From: Aequorivita sp. H23M31
GTDB lineage: Bacteria > Bacteroidota > Bacteroidia > Flavobacteriales > Flavobacteriaceae
Length of the DNA: 64,000 nt
Direction of reading: 5' to 3'
Assembly (NCBI RefSeq): GCF_004022485.1
Contig: NZ_CP034951.1
Coordinates: forward strand, 2,046,001-2,110,000
This document shows positions 1-10,900 of the stretch, in pieces. The position numbers and the translations under genes are program-made. The notes under the pieces are model-generated. The model made no database searches. It was not told where the DNA came from and saw nothing but the letters and a program-made list of their open reading frames with translations. How positions within the stretch are numbered: position 1 is the stretch's first letter; each line of letters opens with the position of its first letter.

Positions 1-1
1 A

Positions 2-58
2 CCCCCAATGCCCCCAGCTACACCAAGTCTTTTATCTACAAAAGTAAAAACAGGATAA
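2..58 (+). CDS. 3' end of an upstream gene of the eCIS operon (partial)
   Basis: An open frame runs from the window edge to a TAA at 56-58, eleven bases before the next ATG. It reads PPMPPATPSLLSTKVKTG. The position, just before the gp25-type baseplate gene, is where contractile injection operons often carry a PAAR spike-tip or VgrG-like gene, but 18 residues cannot prove identity. The frame was chosen because its stop fits operon spacing; one of the other two frames is also open across most of the stretch. Confidence 0.4.
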   Translation, partial: PPMPPATPSLLSTKVKTG

Positions 59-68
59 GTTCAATATT

Positions 69-353
69 ATGGCATTAAAATCGGGAACGAAAGGAACCAG
101 TTCGGCCGTTTATCCGGGCAGTATGTCTGACGCTATGGCTCAGGCATTTAGGGAGGAATGGCCAACTGTTATGGGAGATGCGCCTGTTCCCGCCTCCAAT
201 GAACAAATGAACCTTATTTTCAGAGCGGTTTCCCAAGGGGTTATTAGACATCTTAAGCAAAATTGCTCTTCTATGAGGGTTGCCATAACCGTTACTATCG
301 GTGGAAGTACCTACAATGGTACCGGAACGGTAAATGATATTGACATTACCTAA
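69..353 (+). CDS. Small conserved eCIS-associated protein, function unknown
   Basis: A 94-residue soluble protein with no signal peptide or membrane segment. The first two thirds look helical (a segment around residues 20-65 with MAQAFREEWPTVMG and a second helix ending in VIRHLKQN). The end is a short beta-rich tail with repeated threonine and glycine. Small proteins of this shape sit beside the spike or baseplate genes of contractile injection systems, and this one lies 17 bp before the gp25 gene in the same direction. I recognise the pattern but cannot assign a structural role. A baseplate or spike accessory part is the best inference. Confidence 0.6.
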   Translation: MALKSGTKGTSSAVYPGSMSDAMAQAFREEWPTVMGDAPVPASNEQMNLIFRAVSQGVIRHLKQNCSSMRVAITVTIGGSTYNGTGTVNDIDIT

Positions 354-370
354 AACATCATCATTTAGAA

Positions 371-748
371 ATGAATAATCAAATCCATAGTATACGATAT
401 CCTTTTGCAATAGACGATGGATTCGGGAAACTGGCTGAAGAAAGAAGCTATGACCAGCATATAATCCAAATGATAAGGCAGGTATTGTTTACAAATCCGG
501 GAGAGAGAATCAATCGTCCTGATTTTGGCTGTGGTATCCGTCGAATGGTTTTCGCCCCAAACAGTGATGTAAGCGCCAATCTTACCCAAGTAATAATTAA
601 CCAAGCTCTGCAAAAATATTTGGGAAACGTAATCGAGGTCAACGAAGTTAAGGTTGAGAGTATTGATGAAAGACTGGAAATCAATATTGTGTTTTTAATA
701 AAGGCTACACAACAACGGAAATATTTAAATCTTGAGGTAACGTTATGA
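371..748 (+). CDS. gp25-like baseplate wedge protein of an extracellular contractile injection system
   Basis: The 125-residue protein has the GPW/gp25 family pattern: an opening with IRYPFAIDD and GFGKLA, then IIQMIRQVLFTNPGERINRP, DFGCGIRR, and a closing beta-strand region. The length is normal for T4 gp25, Afp9 and TssE relatives. In this family the protein joins the wedge to the sheath and helps start sheath polymerisation. The stop overlaps the start of the next gene (ATGA at 745-748), so the two are translationally coupled. The eCIS assignment rather than phage or T6SS rests on the downstream DUF6519-type gene and the absence of phage or T6SS genes in view. Confidence 0.93.
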   Translation: MNNQIHSIRYPFAIDDGFGKLAEERSYDQHIIQMIRQVLFTNPGERINRPDFGCGIRRMVFAPNSDVSANLTQVIINQALQKYLGNVIEVNEVKVESIDERLEINIVFLIKATQQRKYLNLEVTL

Positions 749-3207
749 GCATAACCACAGACCGTAAAGCAGAGTTACTGGCACAAAGTAAAGTTACCGG
801 TATCGACTTTATTTATGTTTATCCAGATCAAAAAACATTGGATATATATTTTTTAAGACCTGTAACCACCTTGGATGTCCCAATGCCTGACAGCTTACTG
901 CCAAGTTCAATAATTATATATACCAGCACCAGCAAATTACCTCAGATCGAAATTGATGTTATTGATAGTTGGACCACAATAAATGATCAAGATGTTCTTA
1001 GGGTAAAAACCAAAACATCCGGAGATTTTTCTCTATATAACTTAATAATTTCTGATTCCAGAATTGACCCCTTTTTCAACGACATCTCTTTTAGTTTTAA
1101 GGCTAACTGTCCGAGCGACCTTGACTGCAAATTACGGGAACACGAATGTCCACCCGATGAACAAATTGATTTTCCTATAGATTACCTTGCTCGGGATTTT
1201 TGGAGTTTTCGCAGTGCACTTCTCGATTTTGCCTCTTTGCGCTACCCAGATTGGGCGGATAGATTGGAAGCTGATGCCGGTGTGATGATGGCTGAACTAA
1301 TGAGTTCTCTAGGTGATGAAATGGCTTGTTATCAAGATCGGGTTAATAGAGAAGCTTATTTAGAAACTGCAACCCAACGTCGATCGGTAAGACGGCATGC
1401 TCGATTGATAGATTATAATATTACCGACGAACTTGGCGCCAAAGGCTGGCTTGATTTTACTGTGGCATCTGGCAATAAAATTATTCCAGCTGGCACAAAT
1501 GTCTTTAGCTTAAGTGATGACAATACCCGAATTGATTTTGAAGTAGGACAAGGATTAATTGAAACGATTCGGGGTAAAACTTATTCCGTATCCGACCAAT
1601 CGAATGAGTTCTCACCACATTTATGGGACGAGAATGACACTTGCCTAAGTGTCGGCACCACGGAACTATATATTGAGGGACATCAGAAATCCGCACTTGC
1701 CTTTGATGATTTCCCTCCAGGAAAGCCTTCCGGCAAATGGATTTTGATCAAGACAAATCCTATAAACCCGGCACAGCCTCAGAGGTCCCAGATAGTCAGA
1801 TTAATTGAGGTAACAGAAACTGTTGATCCTGTATTTAATTCAGACATCACCCACTTGATATGGGAAGAAGATGGCGCCCTAAAAAATGAATTCGAACTTA
1901 CTATTCTTTCAATAAGAGGTAACATGGTTCCAGCTACTGCCGGCAAAACCTATGATGCTTATTTTATTGTAAAGGATCCTCTTGCATGCCTTTCTCCTGA
2001 ACAATTAATTGCTTTTCCGCAGACACTCTTAGGGGAAACAGTAAATCGACAAGGACATGATAATAAAGATACCTATCTGTTCACCTTACCTAATTCCCAA
2101 TCTCAGCCATTGGTCTATTTGGAAGATCTGGAAACTAATACCCCAAGGCCAGAAATCAGTTTGGAGGAGGTTGTTTTTGACACACTGAGCAATTCTTGGA
2201 TATCCAAACCATTTTCCAAACCATGGGAGTATAACCGGGCAATGGTAGGTGTTCATTCCGCAAAATCTCTGGATAACCAATTCACTTTAGACGACGGCTC
2301 TTGGCAACGAGTTGTGGGATATCAAAGAATTGGGAAGGAGTTCGTCCATGAGGATTACAGTAACGATAAAGGAAGCACAATCCGTTTTGGTGATGGGGAA
2401 TTTGGGAGACGACCAGCTGAAGGAAATGTTTTTAAAGTCCAATACCGATTGGGTGGCCCGAAACAAAGTAATGTCGCTGAAAAAACCCTTAAGTATATTC
2501 CTACCATTTCCGATGTGACAGTTACCAACCCATTACCAACATCGGGAGGCTCGGATGCTGAAACCATCGATCAAGTTAAACAGTTGGCACCTGAAGCTTT
2601 CCGGGCAATTGCTTATAGAGCGGTAAGACCCGAGGATTATTCGGAAGCAGCGGAAAGATTGCCCTGGGTACAAAAAGCAGGATCGGTTTCTAGATGGACG
2701 GGAAGTTGGCTAACCACCTTCACGACACCCGACTCAAAAGAAACGGTTACTCTCAAAGAAGATAAACGTCTTGATCTTGTCAATCAATTAAACCGTTTCC
2801 GACAAGCTGGTCGTGAGGTAAATGTCCTTGACCCTATCTATGCGGACATCGATCTAGAAATTAAAATTTGTATTTCAGAAAATTCGTATGCCGGTCAAGT
2901 GAAAGAAAGAGTCTATAATGCCCTCTTCGGCAAAACTGGCTTCCGATCCATTATAGGGTATTTTTCTCCAGAGCGATTTACATTCGGAACACCATTAGAA
3001 CGCTCAACTCTTGAGGCTGCCATCCAAGAAGTTTCTGGCGTAAAAGCTGTGGAAAAGATTTATTTCCGAAGAAGAGGATGGTTCAAGAGCAGGAAATTTT
3101 CTGAAATGAGTTATGATCCTGGAAAAGATGCTATCATCCGGGTATCAAATAATCCCTTGCATCCAGAGCAGGGGACGCTTAAACTTTATACACACGGCGG
3201 ATTATGA
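745..3207 (+). CDS. Baseplate J-like protein (Afp11-like), first copy
   Basis: An 820-residue protein of the baseplate-J/gp6-like class. An N-terminal segment of about 130 residues precedes IDYLARDFWSFRSALLDF near residues 147-164, the typical entry to the J domain, with a DAGVMMAELMSSLGDEMACYQDRVNREAYL segment in two parts around 177-206. The middle is beta-rich, and RFGDGEFGRRPAEG near residue 550 followed by YRLGG is a hallmark of these proteins. The end carries VSGVKAVEKIYFRRRGW. Members build the wedge ring around the spike. The gene overlaps both neighbours by four bases (ATGA), a tightly coupled operon. Confidence 0.9.
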   Translation: MSITTDRKAELLAQSKVTGIDFIYVYPDQKTLDIYFLRPVTTLDVPMPDSLLPSSIIIYTSTSKLPQIEIDVIDSWTTINDQDVLRVKTKTSGDFSLYNLIISDSRIDPFFNDISFSFKANCPSDLDCKLREHECPPDEQIDFPIDYLARDFWSFRSALLDFASLRYPDWADRLEADAGVMMAELMSSLGDEMACYQDRVNREAYLETATQRRSVRRHARLIDYNITDELGAKGWLDFTVASGNKIIPAGTNVFSLSDDNTRIDFEVGQGLIETIRGKTYSVSDQSNEFSPHLWDENDTCLSVGTTELYIEGHQKSALAFDDFPPGKPSGKWILIKTNPINPAQPQRSQIVRLIEVTETVDPVFNSDITHLIWEEDGALKNEFELTILSIRGNMVPATAGKTYDAYFIVKDPLACLSPEQLIAFPQTLLGETVNRQGHDNKDTYLFTLPNSQSQPLVYLEDLETNTPRPEISLEEVVFDTLSNSWISKPFSKPWEYNRAMVGVHSAKSLDNQFTLDDGSWQRVVGYQRIGKEFVHEDYSNDKGSTIRFGDGEFGRRPAEGNVFKVQYRLGGPKQSNVAEKTLKYIPTISDVTVTNPLPTSGGSDAETIDQVKQLAPEAFRAIAYRAVRPEDYSEAAERLPWVQKAGSVSRWTGSWLTTFTTPDSKETVTLKEDKRLDLVNQLNRFRQAGREVNVLDPIYADIDLEIKICISENSYAGQVKERVYNALFGKTGFRSIIGYFSPERFTFGTPLERSTLEAAIQEVSGVKAVEKIYFRRRGWFKSRKFSEMSYDPGKDAIIRVSNNPLHPEQGTLKLYTHGGL

Positions 3208-5648
3208 GCTGTATTAATTGTTTAGATAAAGATAAAGTAGAGATCACACGATTTCCTTGTGCGTGCGATGGATTTGTTCATCCACCCCAGCAGAATATTG
3301 GGGCGGGATTAAATAAACTACCCCGCCAAATCGCCACCTTCCCTGAGTTTAGAAGAGCATTATTAAAGGATATTAGTACCGAACAAGTGGAAATGATAGA
3401 CGCCAATAATATGCTGGTTAAAATTGTACCGCTTGCAAAATGGCGAGCCACCGGCAAGGGGGATTTTGGAGTAATGCTTTTGGAAATGTGGGCCTATATC
3501 TGCGATTCGCTTTCATTTTATGATGAAGTAATTGCGAACGAGACCTATCTTAGAACAAATTCCTTGAAACCCAATCTCCGTAGACTATTGGCATTGCTCG
3601 GGTATTTACCTAGACCGGCAGTAAGCTCCTTCATTGAATTAGCTGCTATCGCCGATGGTAGATTACAGATAAAATTACCTTCGGGTACCGCTTTTCGCTC
3701 AGGAGCATTCGAAGGAAATCCTCCCCAAGTGTTTGAATTGACAGAAGACACCCTAATTCATCCCTTTATCAACCAGATGACTATTGCCCCCCAACATAAG
3801 GAAACTATTTCAGAGAATAATCCAAGTTCACTGTTGATAAAATTAAAATCCGAGATAAAAGAAGACGATCTGTTGTTGCTCATAAATAAAGCAGATGCCG
3901 CCCAAAATGCAGTGGTAACTGTAGACAAGATCGAAAAAATTACAGGAATTGATGGCAAAAAATACGACAGAATTAATTTTCAATATAGAAGCGCCTTGCA
4001 CGAAGGAGCAAATTTACAAAATCTAAAATTGTACAAACCCAAACTAAGTGCTGGTCTGTGGACAATTAGCGAAAAGAAAAAATCCCTTGCTGATCAATCT
4101 CTAACTCTAAATATCTTAACTACACAGATAAATCCTGGGGATTACATTTTGATTGTTTTCGGAATTGAAAAGAGATGGTTCATAGTAAAATCGCTTAGGG
4201 AAGTTTCAAAATCAGCACTTCCCGCAAATAATGTCACTATTAACGGAATTAATTTTAACCTTCCCGGTATTACTACTCCGGTTACAGAACTTACCCTAGA
4301 TGCTCCTATTAATTCCAGAAAACATGGTGTAGAAGATTGGGATGAAAGTCAGGTTACTGGCATCAAAGTTTATTTTGGAATGCAGGAGGTTGCATCCATT
4401 ATTGATGAACCTAATAAGTTTTTAACACTAACCGATTCATTAAAGTTTGAAAACAAAATAGAAATGCCCCTCGAAGATTACGATCCAAAAAAATTTCTTT
4501 TACAGGACAAAAATACTCTCGGTATAAGTGTCAGTGGACATATTTCATATACCGAAAATGCACTCAGCATTGATTCTTCACCTTCCAGTGATAGCTTACT
4601 GACCCAACCGGTAGATGTTTATGGGAATGTGATTACCGCTTCCCGCGGAGAATCGGTAAAAAATGAAAAAATGGGCAGTGGCAACGCCTCAACACCCAAT
4701 CAAACGTTTAAATTAAAAAAGAAACCCCTCTCCTATTATCCGTCAGCCACGGTGGGCAATGACCAGTCTGTAAAAAACACATTAACTATTTATGTAAATG
4801 GAATTCTTTGGAAGGAGGTAAACAGTTTTTTTGGAAGAAATGAAAATGACCAAGTTTATATCGTCAGACAAAATGACGAGGGAGAATCCGTTGTTACATT
4901 TGGGGATGGAATAAGAGGTCAAAGAGTACCAACGGGAATTGACAACATTGTTTGTAATTACCGTTTTGGGGCAGAGGCTGCCAGTCCTCCAGCTGGATCA
5001 GTAAGTCAGATATCCAAACCTGTAAAAGGATTGCGCAGTGTAAAGAACATCCTTCCAGCCTTTGGTGGGGCAGGCCCAGAAGAGGCTGAGGAAATGCGTA
5101 AATATGCGCCCCAATCTGTATTAATTCTCGGTCGGGTAGTTTCTATGAAGGACATGGAAGCCCTAACCGCTTCCTACCCTTCAGTAAGAGGGGTACAAAC
5201 TGAATGGCGATGGGACTTAAATAAGCAACGTGCAACGGCTCATATATTTTATATCGGTGATGCGGGTATTCAAATTGATTTATCAAAACGTATCCGAAGT
5301 ATGGCCGATCCCACAACCCCCATTACAATTGAAAAAGCTTCATCCATCCCTATACTTATTTCAGTGGAAATCAAAGTAGATCCGCGATATCTTGAAGAAG
5401 ATATAATTAAAGCCTTGCGCACACATCTCACCAATACTGATACCGGCATACTCTCTCCAGAAAATATTGGAATTGGTAAACCACTATTCAGAAGTAAAAT
5501 TTTTGAAGAAATCTTAGACATTGAAGGAATAGAATCCGTTCAGAATTTGCAATTAAACGGAAGCAATTTCTCCGAACCCGGCGTAGTTCCCGGCACAGGT
5601 CGCTTCTTTGATATTGAAAAAGGTGAACTACTTATTAATGGCGAATAA
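3204..5648 (+). CDS. Baseplate J-like protein (Afp12-like putative baseplate assembly protein), second copy
   Basis: An 814-residue paralogue of the preceding gene. It starts with a cysteine-containing stretch (CINCLDKDK, then CACDG), followed by FPEFRRALL, then GDFGVMLLEMWAYICDSLSFYDEVIANETYL in two parts near residues 90-120. The repeated family signature VTFGDGIRGQRVPTG lies near residue 570 and YRFGAEAASPPAG follows. Two different J-like proteins in a row are usual in eCIS operons, where they form the heterodimeric part of each wedge. The N-terminal cysteine cluster could bind metal; that is inference. It overlaps the upstream gene by four bases, and the next gene begins 13 bases after its stop. 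Confidence 0.88.
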   Translation: MSCINCLDKDKVEITRFPCACDGFVHPPQQNIGAGLNKLPRQIATFPEFRRALLKDISTEQVEMIDANNMLVKIVPLAKWRATGKGDFGVMLLEMWAYICDSLSFYDEVIANETYLRTNSLKPNLRRLLALLGYLPRPAVSSFIELAAIADGRLQIKLPSGTAFRSGAFEGNPPQVFELTEDTLIHPFINQMTIAPQHKETISENNPSSLLIKLKSEIKEDDLLLLINKADAAQNAVVTVDKIEKITGIDGKKYDRINFQYRSALHEGANLQNLKLYKPKLSAGLWTISEKKKSLADQSLTLNILTTQINPGDYILIVFGIEKRWFIVKSLREVSKSALPANNVTINGINFNLPGITTPVTELTLDAPINSRKHGVEDWDESQVTGIKVYFGMQEVASIIDEPNKFLTLTDSLKFENKIEMPLEDYDPKKFLLQDKNTLGISVSGHISYTENALSIDSSPSSDSLLTQPVDVYGNVITASRGESVKNEKMGSGNASTPNQTFKLKKKPLSYYPSATVGNDQSVKNTLTIYVNGILWKEVNSFFGRNENDQVYIVRQNDEGESVVTFGDGIRGQRVPTGIDNIVCNYRFGAEAASPPAGSVSQISKPVKGLRSVKNILPAFGGAGPEEAEEMRKYAPQSVLILGRVVSMKDMEALTASYPSVRGVQTEWRWDLNKQRATAHIFYIGDAGIQIDLSKRIRSMADPTTPITIEKASSIPILISVEIKVDPRYLEEDIIKALRTHLTNTDTGILSPENIGIGKPLFRSKIFEEILDIEGIESVQNLQLNGSNFSEPGVVPGTGRFFDIEKGELLINGE

Positions 5649-5661
5649 AAAGTGATTAAAA

Positions 5662-7911
5662 ATGGCTAACGATCATTTTGAAGAATATTATGCCGAGAAG
5701 TTATGGGAAACTATTCCTTCAATTTATCGGCACGAAGATGGAATAGCCCAAGAACCTGGGGTATTGCGAGCACTTGTCCAAGTAATTGCAAGACAGGCCG
5801 CAATTCTCAGGCGAAGCCAGGATAGCTTATGGGACGACCAGTTTATTGAGCTATGTGACGAATGGGCCGTTCCCTATATAGGCGAACTTTTGGCCACCCG
5901 TTTACTGTCGGAACAAAACAAAAGAGGCCGCCGAATAGATGTCGCCAAAACAATTTATTATAGAAGAAGAAAGGGTACGCCCCGTGTGTTGGAAGAGCTG
6001 ATCAGTGATATAAGTGGTTGGGAAGGCAAAATGGTTGAGCAATTCCAAAAAATTGTCCGATCAAGACATGGTCTCGATGCCAAACCTCAAACTCACGCTG
6101 GTAAATTTTCCGGAACTCTGCCGGGAGGGTGTGCAGATCTACGCAATCCGCGAGCAAGCGAATTAATAAACGGACCTTTTGAGGAATTCTTTCACATCCC
6201 GGATTTCCGCCGCCATCGTGGGTTAGCCGGTCGGTATTCCATTCCAAAGCTGGCATTTTATCTGTATCGTATTACCGTTTATGAGGCGATAGATGTTACT
6301 CCATTTTCTCTTGGTGACGGGAAGGGATTTAGCTTCGATCCCTCGGGCAGAGACATCCCACTTTTCAGTAAGGCTAGTATGTACAGTGACTGGAACCGAT
6401 GGCGTCCCGCAACCGAACCGGAACTTGCTGCTCCCATTCGCTGTCGCTTATTGGGTCATGCAACCTACTTCATAACAGAAGCAATAATCCAACAACTAAT
6501 TGATTTACCAACCCCAATTAGTGAATCGGCAGCAATTGAACTTCGCCAGATTTCAGGTCTGGTATTTAAAAACGACACCAGCCTTTTGCAACTGATAGGT
6601 ACTTTTTCTAACAGTGCCGAAATCTTAGATCCCTTAGTCCTACTTCCATTGTTATCACTCGCGCTGATGGAGGATTGTGGAAAAAGTGTTTTGTTTCCAG
6701 ATAAAGAAAGTGTTTTAAGCAATCCTTTAGATTTAAATTCTATTCTGGTAGGATTCAAGGAACCCTTTAATGAAGTCATCACTTCGGAAAGAATTTCTTC
6801 TGGAAATCTTCTTAATTGGACAACAGCAAGCGGAAAGGATCTAATCATTGATCCCGAAAATGGCCGATTCCTATTTCACACCCCTCCCGAAGAACTGGGA
6901 AAAATTTATATAGCATACTATTATGGTTTTTCAGGACCGATTGGTGCAGGAAGTTATGAACGACCATGGATACTTAATTCCTTACCTGATATTAAAAAAA
7001 CAAATGGAGGACCCCTAATTGCAACTGATCTTTTAAACGACGGTATAACCCAAATCGAGGATAGTAAAACCTATGGCCCCATTTCCTCAAAAATGGCCAT
7101 TGTGCAAATGGGTATTCAAGCTGTGAACAAACAAAGACCTTATCTCCGCTTGGAAAGCACCCTAACGCTCGGCACAGGAACAAATAAAAACTCCCAAATT
7201 ACTTTTGACGGTTTGTGGATTGGCTCAAAAGGTGACAAAGTTGCGGAAATTATTCTAAAAGGAAATTTTAAATGTGTGATTATTAAAAATTGCACACTAG
7301 ATCCCGGTGGAAGTAAAAACATTAAGGACGAACAATTGTTTCCTGTTAAATTAATTGTAGACGGGTACGTCGAAAATCTATGTATTGAATCGAGTATTAT
7401 CGGACCTGTCCATCTTAGTAATCATGGATATATAGAAGAAACTAGCATTCGCGATTCAATAATTCAATCTGTGGATTCTACAATAAATGCACTTGAGGTC
7501 AAAACTGGAAAAACAAATATTGAACGATCTACGATTTTTGGAAGTATCGACGTTCATCGCCTATATGCCACGGAGGTTATAATTACATCCGAATCAAATG
7601 TTACCGACACACAAAACGGATGTTTTAGATTTGGCGCTGCTCCCCAGTCCAGCAGACTGCCACATCCTTTTGAAAGTTTTTTATTTGAATTTGACACCCA
7701 TCACTGGTTTACCTCCCGCAAATTTGGGAATCCCGCCTACGGCCAACTAAGTGACACTGCTCCCACTGTCTTAAAAAATGGGGCAGAAAATGGTTCTGAA
7801 ATGGGAGCATTTAGCACTCTTTTAAATCCTATCAAATTTGATGGCTTAAAAACCAAAATTGAAGAATACATGCCTTTTGGGCTTATCCCGATTTATATTC
7901 ACAATACTTAA
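5662..7911 (+). CDS. Phage tail protein I-like eCIS baseplate/fibre protein
   Basis: A 749-residue protein. The first 130 residues match the tail-protein-I style: LWETIPSIYRHEDG, LRALVQVIARQAAILR, DQFIELCDEWAVPYIGELL, then RRRKGTPRVLEELISDISGW. In phages (P2 gpI) this domain joins the fibre to the baseplate. Residues from about 500 to 680 are short beta-strands with repeated ile/val/ser patterns that suggest a right-handed beta-helix. It is much longer than classic gpI (about 180 aa), so the extra part may decorate the baseplate or act as a fibre. The gene lies 13 bp after the second J protein and 9 bp before the DUF6519-type gene. Confidence 0.75.
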   Translation: MANDHFEEYYAEKLWETIPSIYRHEDGIAQEPGVLRALVQVIARQAAILRRSQDSLWDDQFIELCDEWAVPYIGELLATRLLSEQNKRGRRIDVAKTIYYRRRKGTPRVLEELISDISGWEGKMVEQFQKIVRSRHGLDAKPQTHAGKFSGTLPGGCADLRNPRASELINGPFEEFFHIPDFRRHRGLAGRYSIPKLAFYLYRITVYEAIDVTPFSLGDGKGFSFDPSGRDIPLFSKASMYSDWNRWRPATEPELAAPIRCRLLGHATYFITEAIIQQLIDLPTPISESAAIELRQISGLVFKNDTSLLQLIGTFSNSAEILDPLVLLPLLSLALMEDCGKSVLFPDKESVLSNPLDLNSILVGFKEPFNEVITSERISSGNLLNWTTASGKDLIIDPENGRFLFHTPPEELGKIYIAYYYGFSGPIGAGSYERPWILNSLPDIKKTNGGPLIATDLLNDGITQIEDSKTYGPISSKMAIVQMGIQAVNKQRPYLRLESTLTLGTGTNKNSQITFDGLWIGSKGDKVAEIILKGNFKCVIIKNCTLDPGGSKNIKDEQLFPVKLIVDGYVENLCIESSIIGPVHLSNHGYIEETSIRDSIIQSVDSTINALEVKTGKTNIERSTIFGSIDVHRLYATEVIITSESNVTDTQNGCFRFGAAPQSSRLPHPFESFLFEFDTHHWFTSRKFGNPAYGQLSDTAPTVLKNGAENGSEMGAFSTLLNPIKFDGLKTKIEEYMPFGLIPIYIHNT

Positions 7912-7920
7912 TTTTAGATT

Positions 7921-10900
7921 ATGGGAACGTTTGATATATCCAGAATAAATTTCGATAAAACAAAACATTATTCGAGTGTTCGCATGCAACAGGGCCGCGT
8001 CTTGACGGATGACGATTGGAACGAAAATGAACGTATTGAAGATGAAGATTTTAGAGAATCCAAAGTTGATATAATAGGACCTTACGGTACTCCAGATGAT
8101 GGCTTCCTGATTAAAAACCCTCAATTTCTGGAAGGAGATGCAATCGATTTTGATATAAATCCCGGAACCATCTATCTGGGAGGTCTGCGATTGGAGCTAG
8201 AGGCTGCTAAGGAAACCTTCAGAACCCAAAAAGACTGGCTTCAATTAAACCCTAATTCCTATACAGCGGGAGATCTAAGAGAAAAAACAAGAAATAGCCT
8301 CGTGTATATTGAAGCATGGCAACAAGCCGTTAGCGCGGTAGAGGACAGTTCTCTTTTTGAAGTGGCTTTGGGTGGACCCGACACCACAACAAGACTTAAA
8401 ATAATGCGCAGGGTACATCTTGCTAAAAGTAACGCAGATAACTGTACTGAAGCTTGGGACAAGCTGAAAGAAGAATGGAAAAAACAGAAACTGGGCAAAA
8501 TAAATGAGGAATACGAACGCATATCCGATACGAAACTTACGGTCACCTTTGACAAAAGTGGATTATCGGAAGATAATTGTTCCCCCAGTGCAATTGGTGG
8601 ATATTTGGGTGCCGAAAATCAAGCTATCAGAGTTCAAATTGTAGATGAGAATCATTTTACTTGGGGCTTTGATAACGCATCGCCATTATATAGAGTATTG
8701 TTGGACGCGAGCAATAAAACAATTACTCTGTTAACCGAACCAAAAGACCAATACCATTGGCCATTAACCGGATATAATGTGGAAATCCTTCCTTGGTCTG
8801 CTGTTCTGCCTAATGGGGAAAAAATATCAGAAGAATCTGGATTTCTTACCAAGGTGGAAACTTCTTACGACCCTGACACGACCCAATTCACTATAAAAGA
8901 TGCTATCAGCCCAGACTTTGGAATGGGATGGAAAAACAGAAAAGACCGTGAGGATTTGGAAGAACAAACCCCTCCGGAATATTTCTATATGCGTATATGG
9001 AACCGGGGAACCGATCTTTCATCAGATGCCGCAATTGAATTTGAAAAAGATAAACCTATCACCCTTGGCCAAACGGGAATCGAAATTACCATTAGCGGAA
9101 ATGAAGCAATTAGAAGTGATTTCTGGGTTATCGCAGCAAGACCTGAAACTCCAAATCAAATAGTTCCCTGGGAAGCGGAAAAAGGTATTTCATCTTATGG
9201 TGTTCGCCGTTTTTTCGCCCCGCTTGCAATAATCCAGTGGTCTTTCTCCTCAAATCAAGAAATTAAAGGAGAAGTTATTTCAGATTGCAGAATTCCATTT
9301 CTCCCTCTCACCGATCTCCTTTCTTCTGAAGATTTAAGACTTCACCACAAATATCTGCACGGATTTGGCGTAGTCTGCGGACTCAAAGTCAAGTGTGGAA
9401 ATAAACGAGAGGGTATCATTGTGGAAACAGGAGTAGCCCTCGATTGTGAGGGATATATGATTCGGGTGAAGAAACCAATTCCCTACAACTTGGTGGAAAG
9501 GGCCATAAAACAAAAGTTATTGAACAATAGTGGAAATGGACGTGTTTCTGTTATAATCTCAAGAGGTAACAACCATCAGCCACAAATTTCAATTGAACCA
9601 TTTGTGCTGGAATCGTTTTGGGATCGGGTTCTAGAAGGCACACTTATTAAGGATTTTTGGGATCATTGCATTAAAAATTTAATCGAATTATTCACGGCCA
9701 ATTTTGTAATAGGTAATGAGGTAGTCCCAGTTACTAGAGAACAAAGGCGCACTACGGCATTTATCAACCTCTTCGCCCAGGTGTTAAATCCGCAGAGTGG
9801 CTCCTTTGCCTTTATTTCAAGTAAAAGCACCAAAACGGAAGATCTAGGAGATGGTTCAGACGAAGATGATTTGCTCCGAGAATTCTATTATAAATTAAGG
9901 GAGCAACTTGAAAGCGAAACCTATTGTGGAATGTACGACGGAGACCGACCTTTTCCAGATTATATTATAGAGCCGGGGCTTGATACTATATTTGGCCCCC
10001 CTTTTAAAATTCATCAGAAACTTAAGACCAGTGCCGATGGCCGATTTGCCTACACTTGTGGGGGCAATAATAAAGTTTACGTCTATTCAGTGGGAGACTC
10101 TCAGGAATTGATCCAAGTAAGTACAGTAAATGGTGGAACAAATTTTAAATTAACAGATATCGTCATTAATTCTAATGGAGATGTTTTATACGCTGTTGGC
10201 AACGATAATAGTAATACATTGTTCGCAATGGCCTCTATCGATTCCGAATCTGGTAAATTGAGATGGAAAAAAAACTCGATAGTATCCAATGAACAATTTG
10301 TTAGCTTAGGTATTGACGGAAAAAATAATCTATACGCAATCGCTAAGGCCAAAGGATTATATTTAATTAATGGAATAGGCAACAGCACATTTAGTCCAAG
10401 AGGAATAAAAGATTTTAACGCTACAGGTTTATTGCACATTTCCAACTTTAACGAAAGATGGATAGCATTGGCCGGCGACAATTTCACCAACACTCCAATC
10501 TCCAACTTTGATGGGCATTTGATCATTGACCTGGACAGTCCAGGCCAATATGAAAACACGCATTTGATAATTAATGGGAATGATGCCACTAATGACATTA
10601 TTTCAGATGAGCAATATGTTTATGCCTCTGGGAATAGGAAGGACGGGCAACGAATAATTAGTCGGTTTTATTTTGGAGAGTTTCAGGAAAATGCTTCAGT
10701 CGATGTCGAAGATAATGGATTTATTAGGATGGCGATACACACAGGTAACCAAATAGATTATCTGTTATTTTCATTATCCGCTGGCTGCAAAGTTTTACGC
10801 GTTCCGCTAAATAGAGAAGGAAATTTTATAGTGGACACAAATTTCAGAATTCCAACCCAGCTTGCTTCTTTTGATATTGTGGTCCATAGCAAAAACAATT

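Noticed and set aside
10101..10598. 165-codon minus-strand frame opposite the DUF6519-type gene
   Set aside because: Antisense to a clear protein-coding frame and without any domain pattern.
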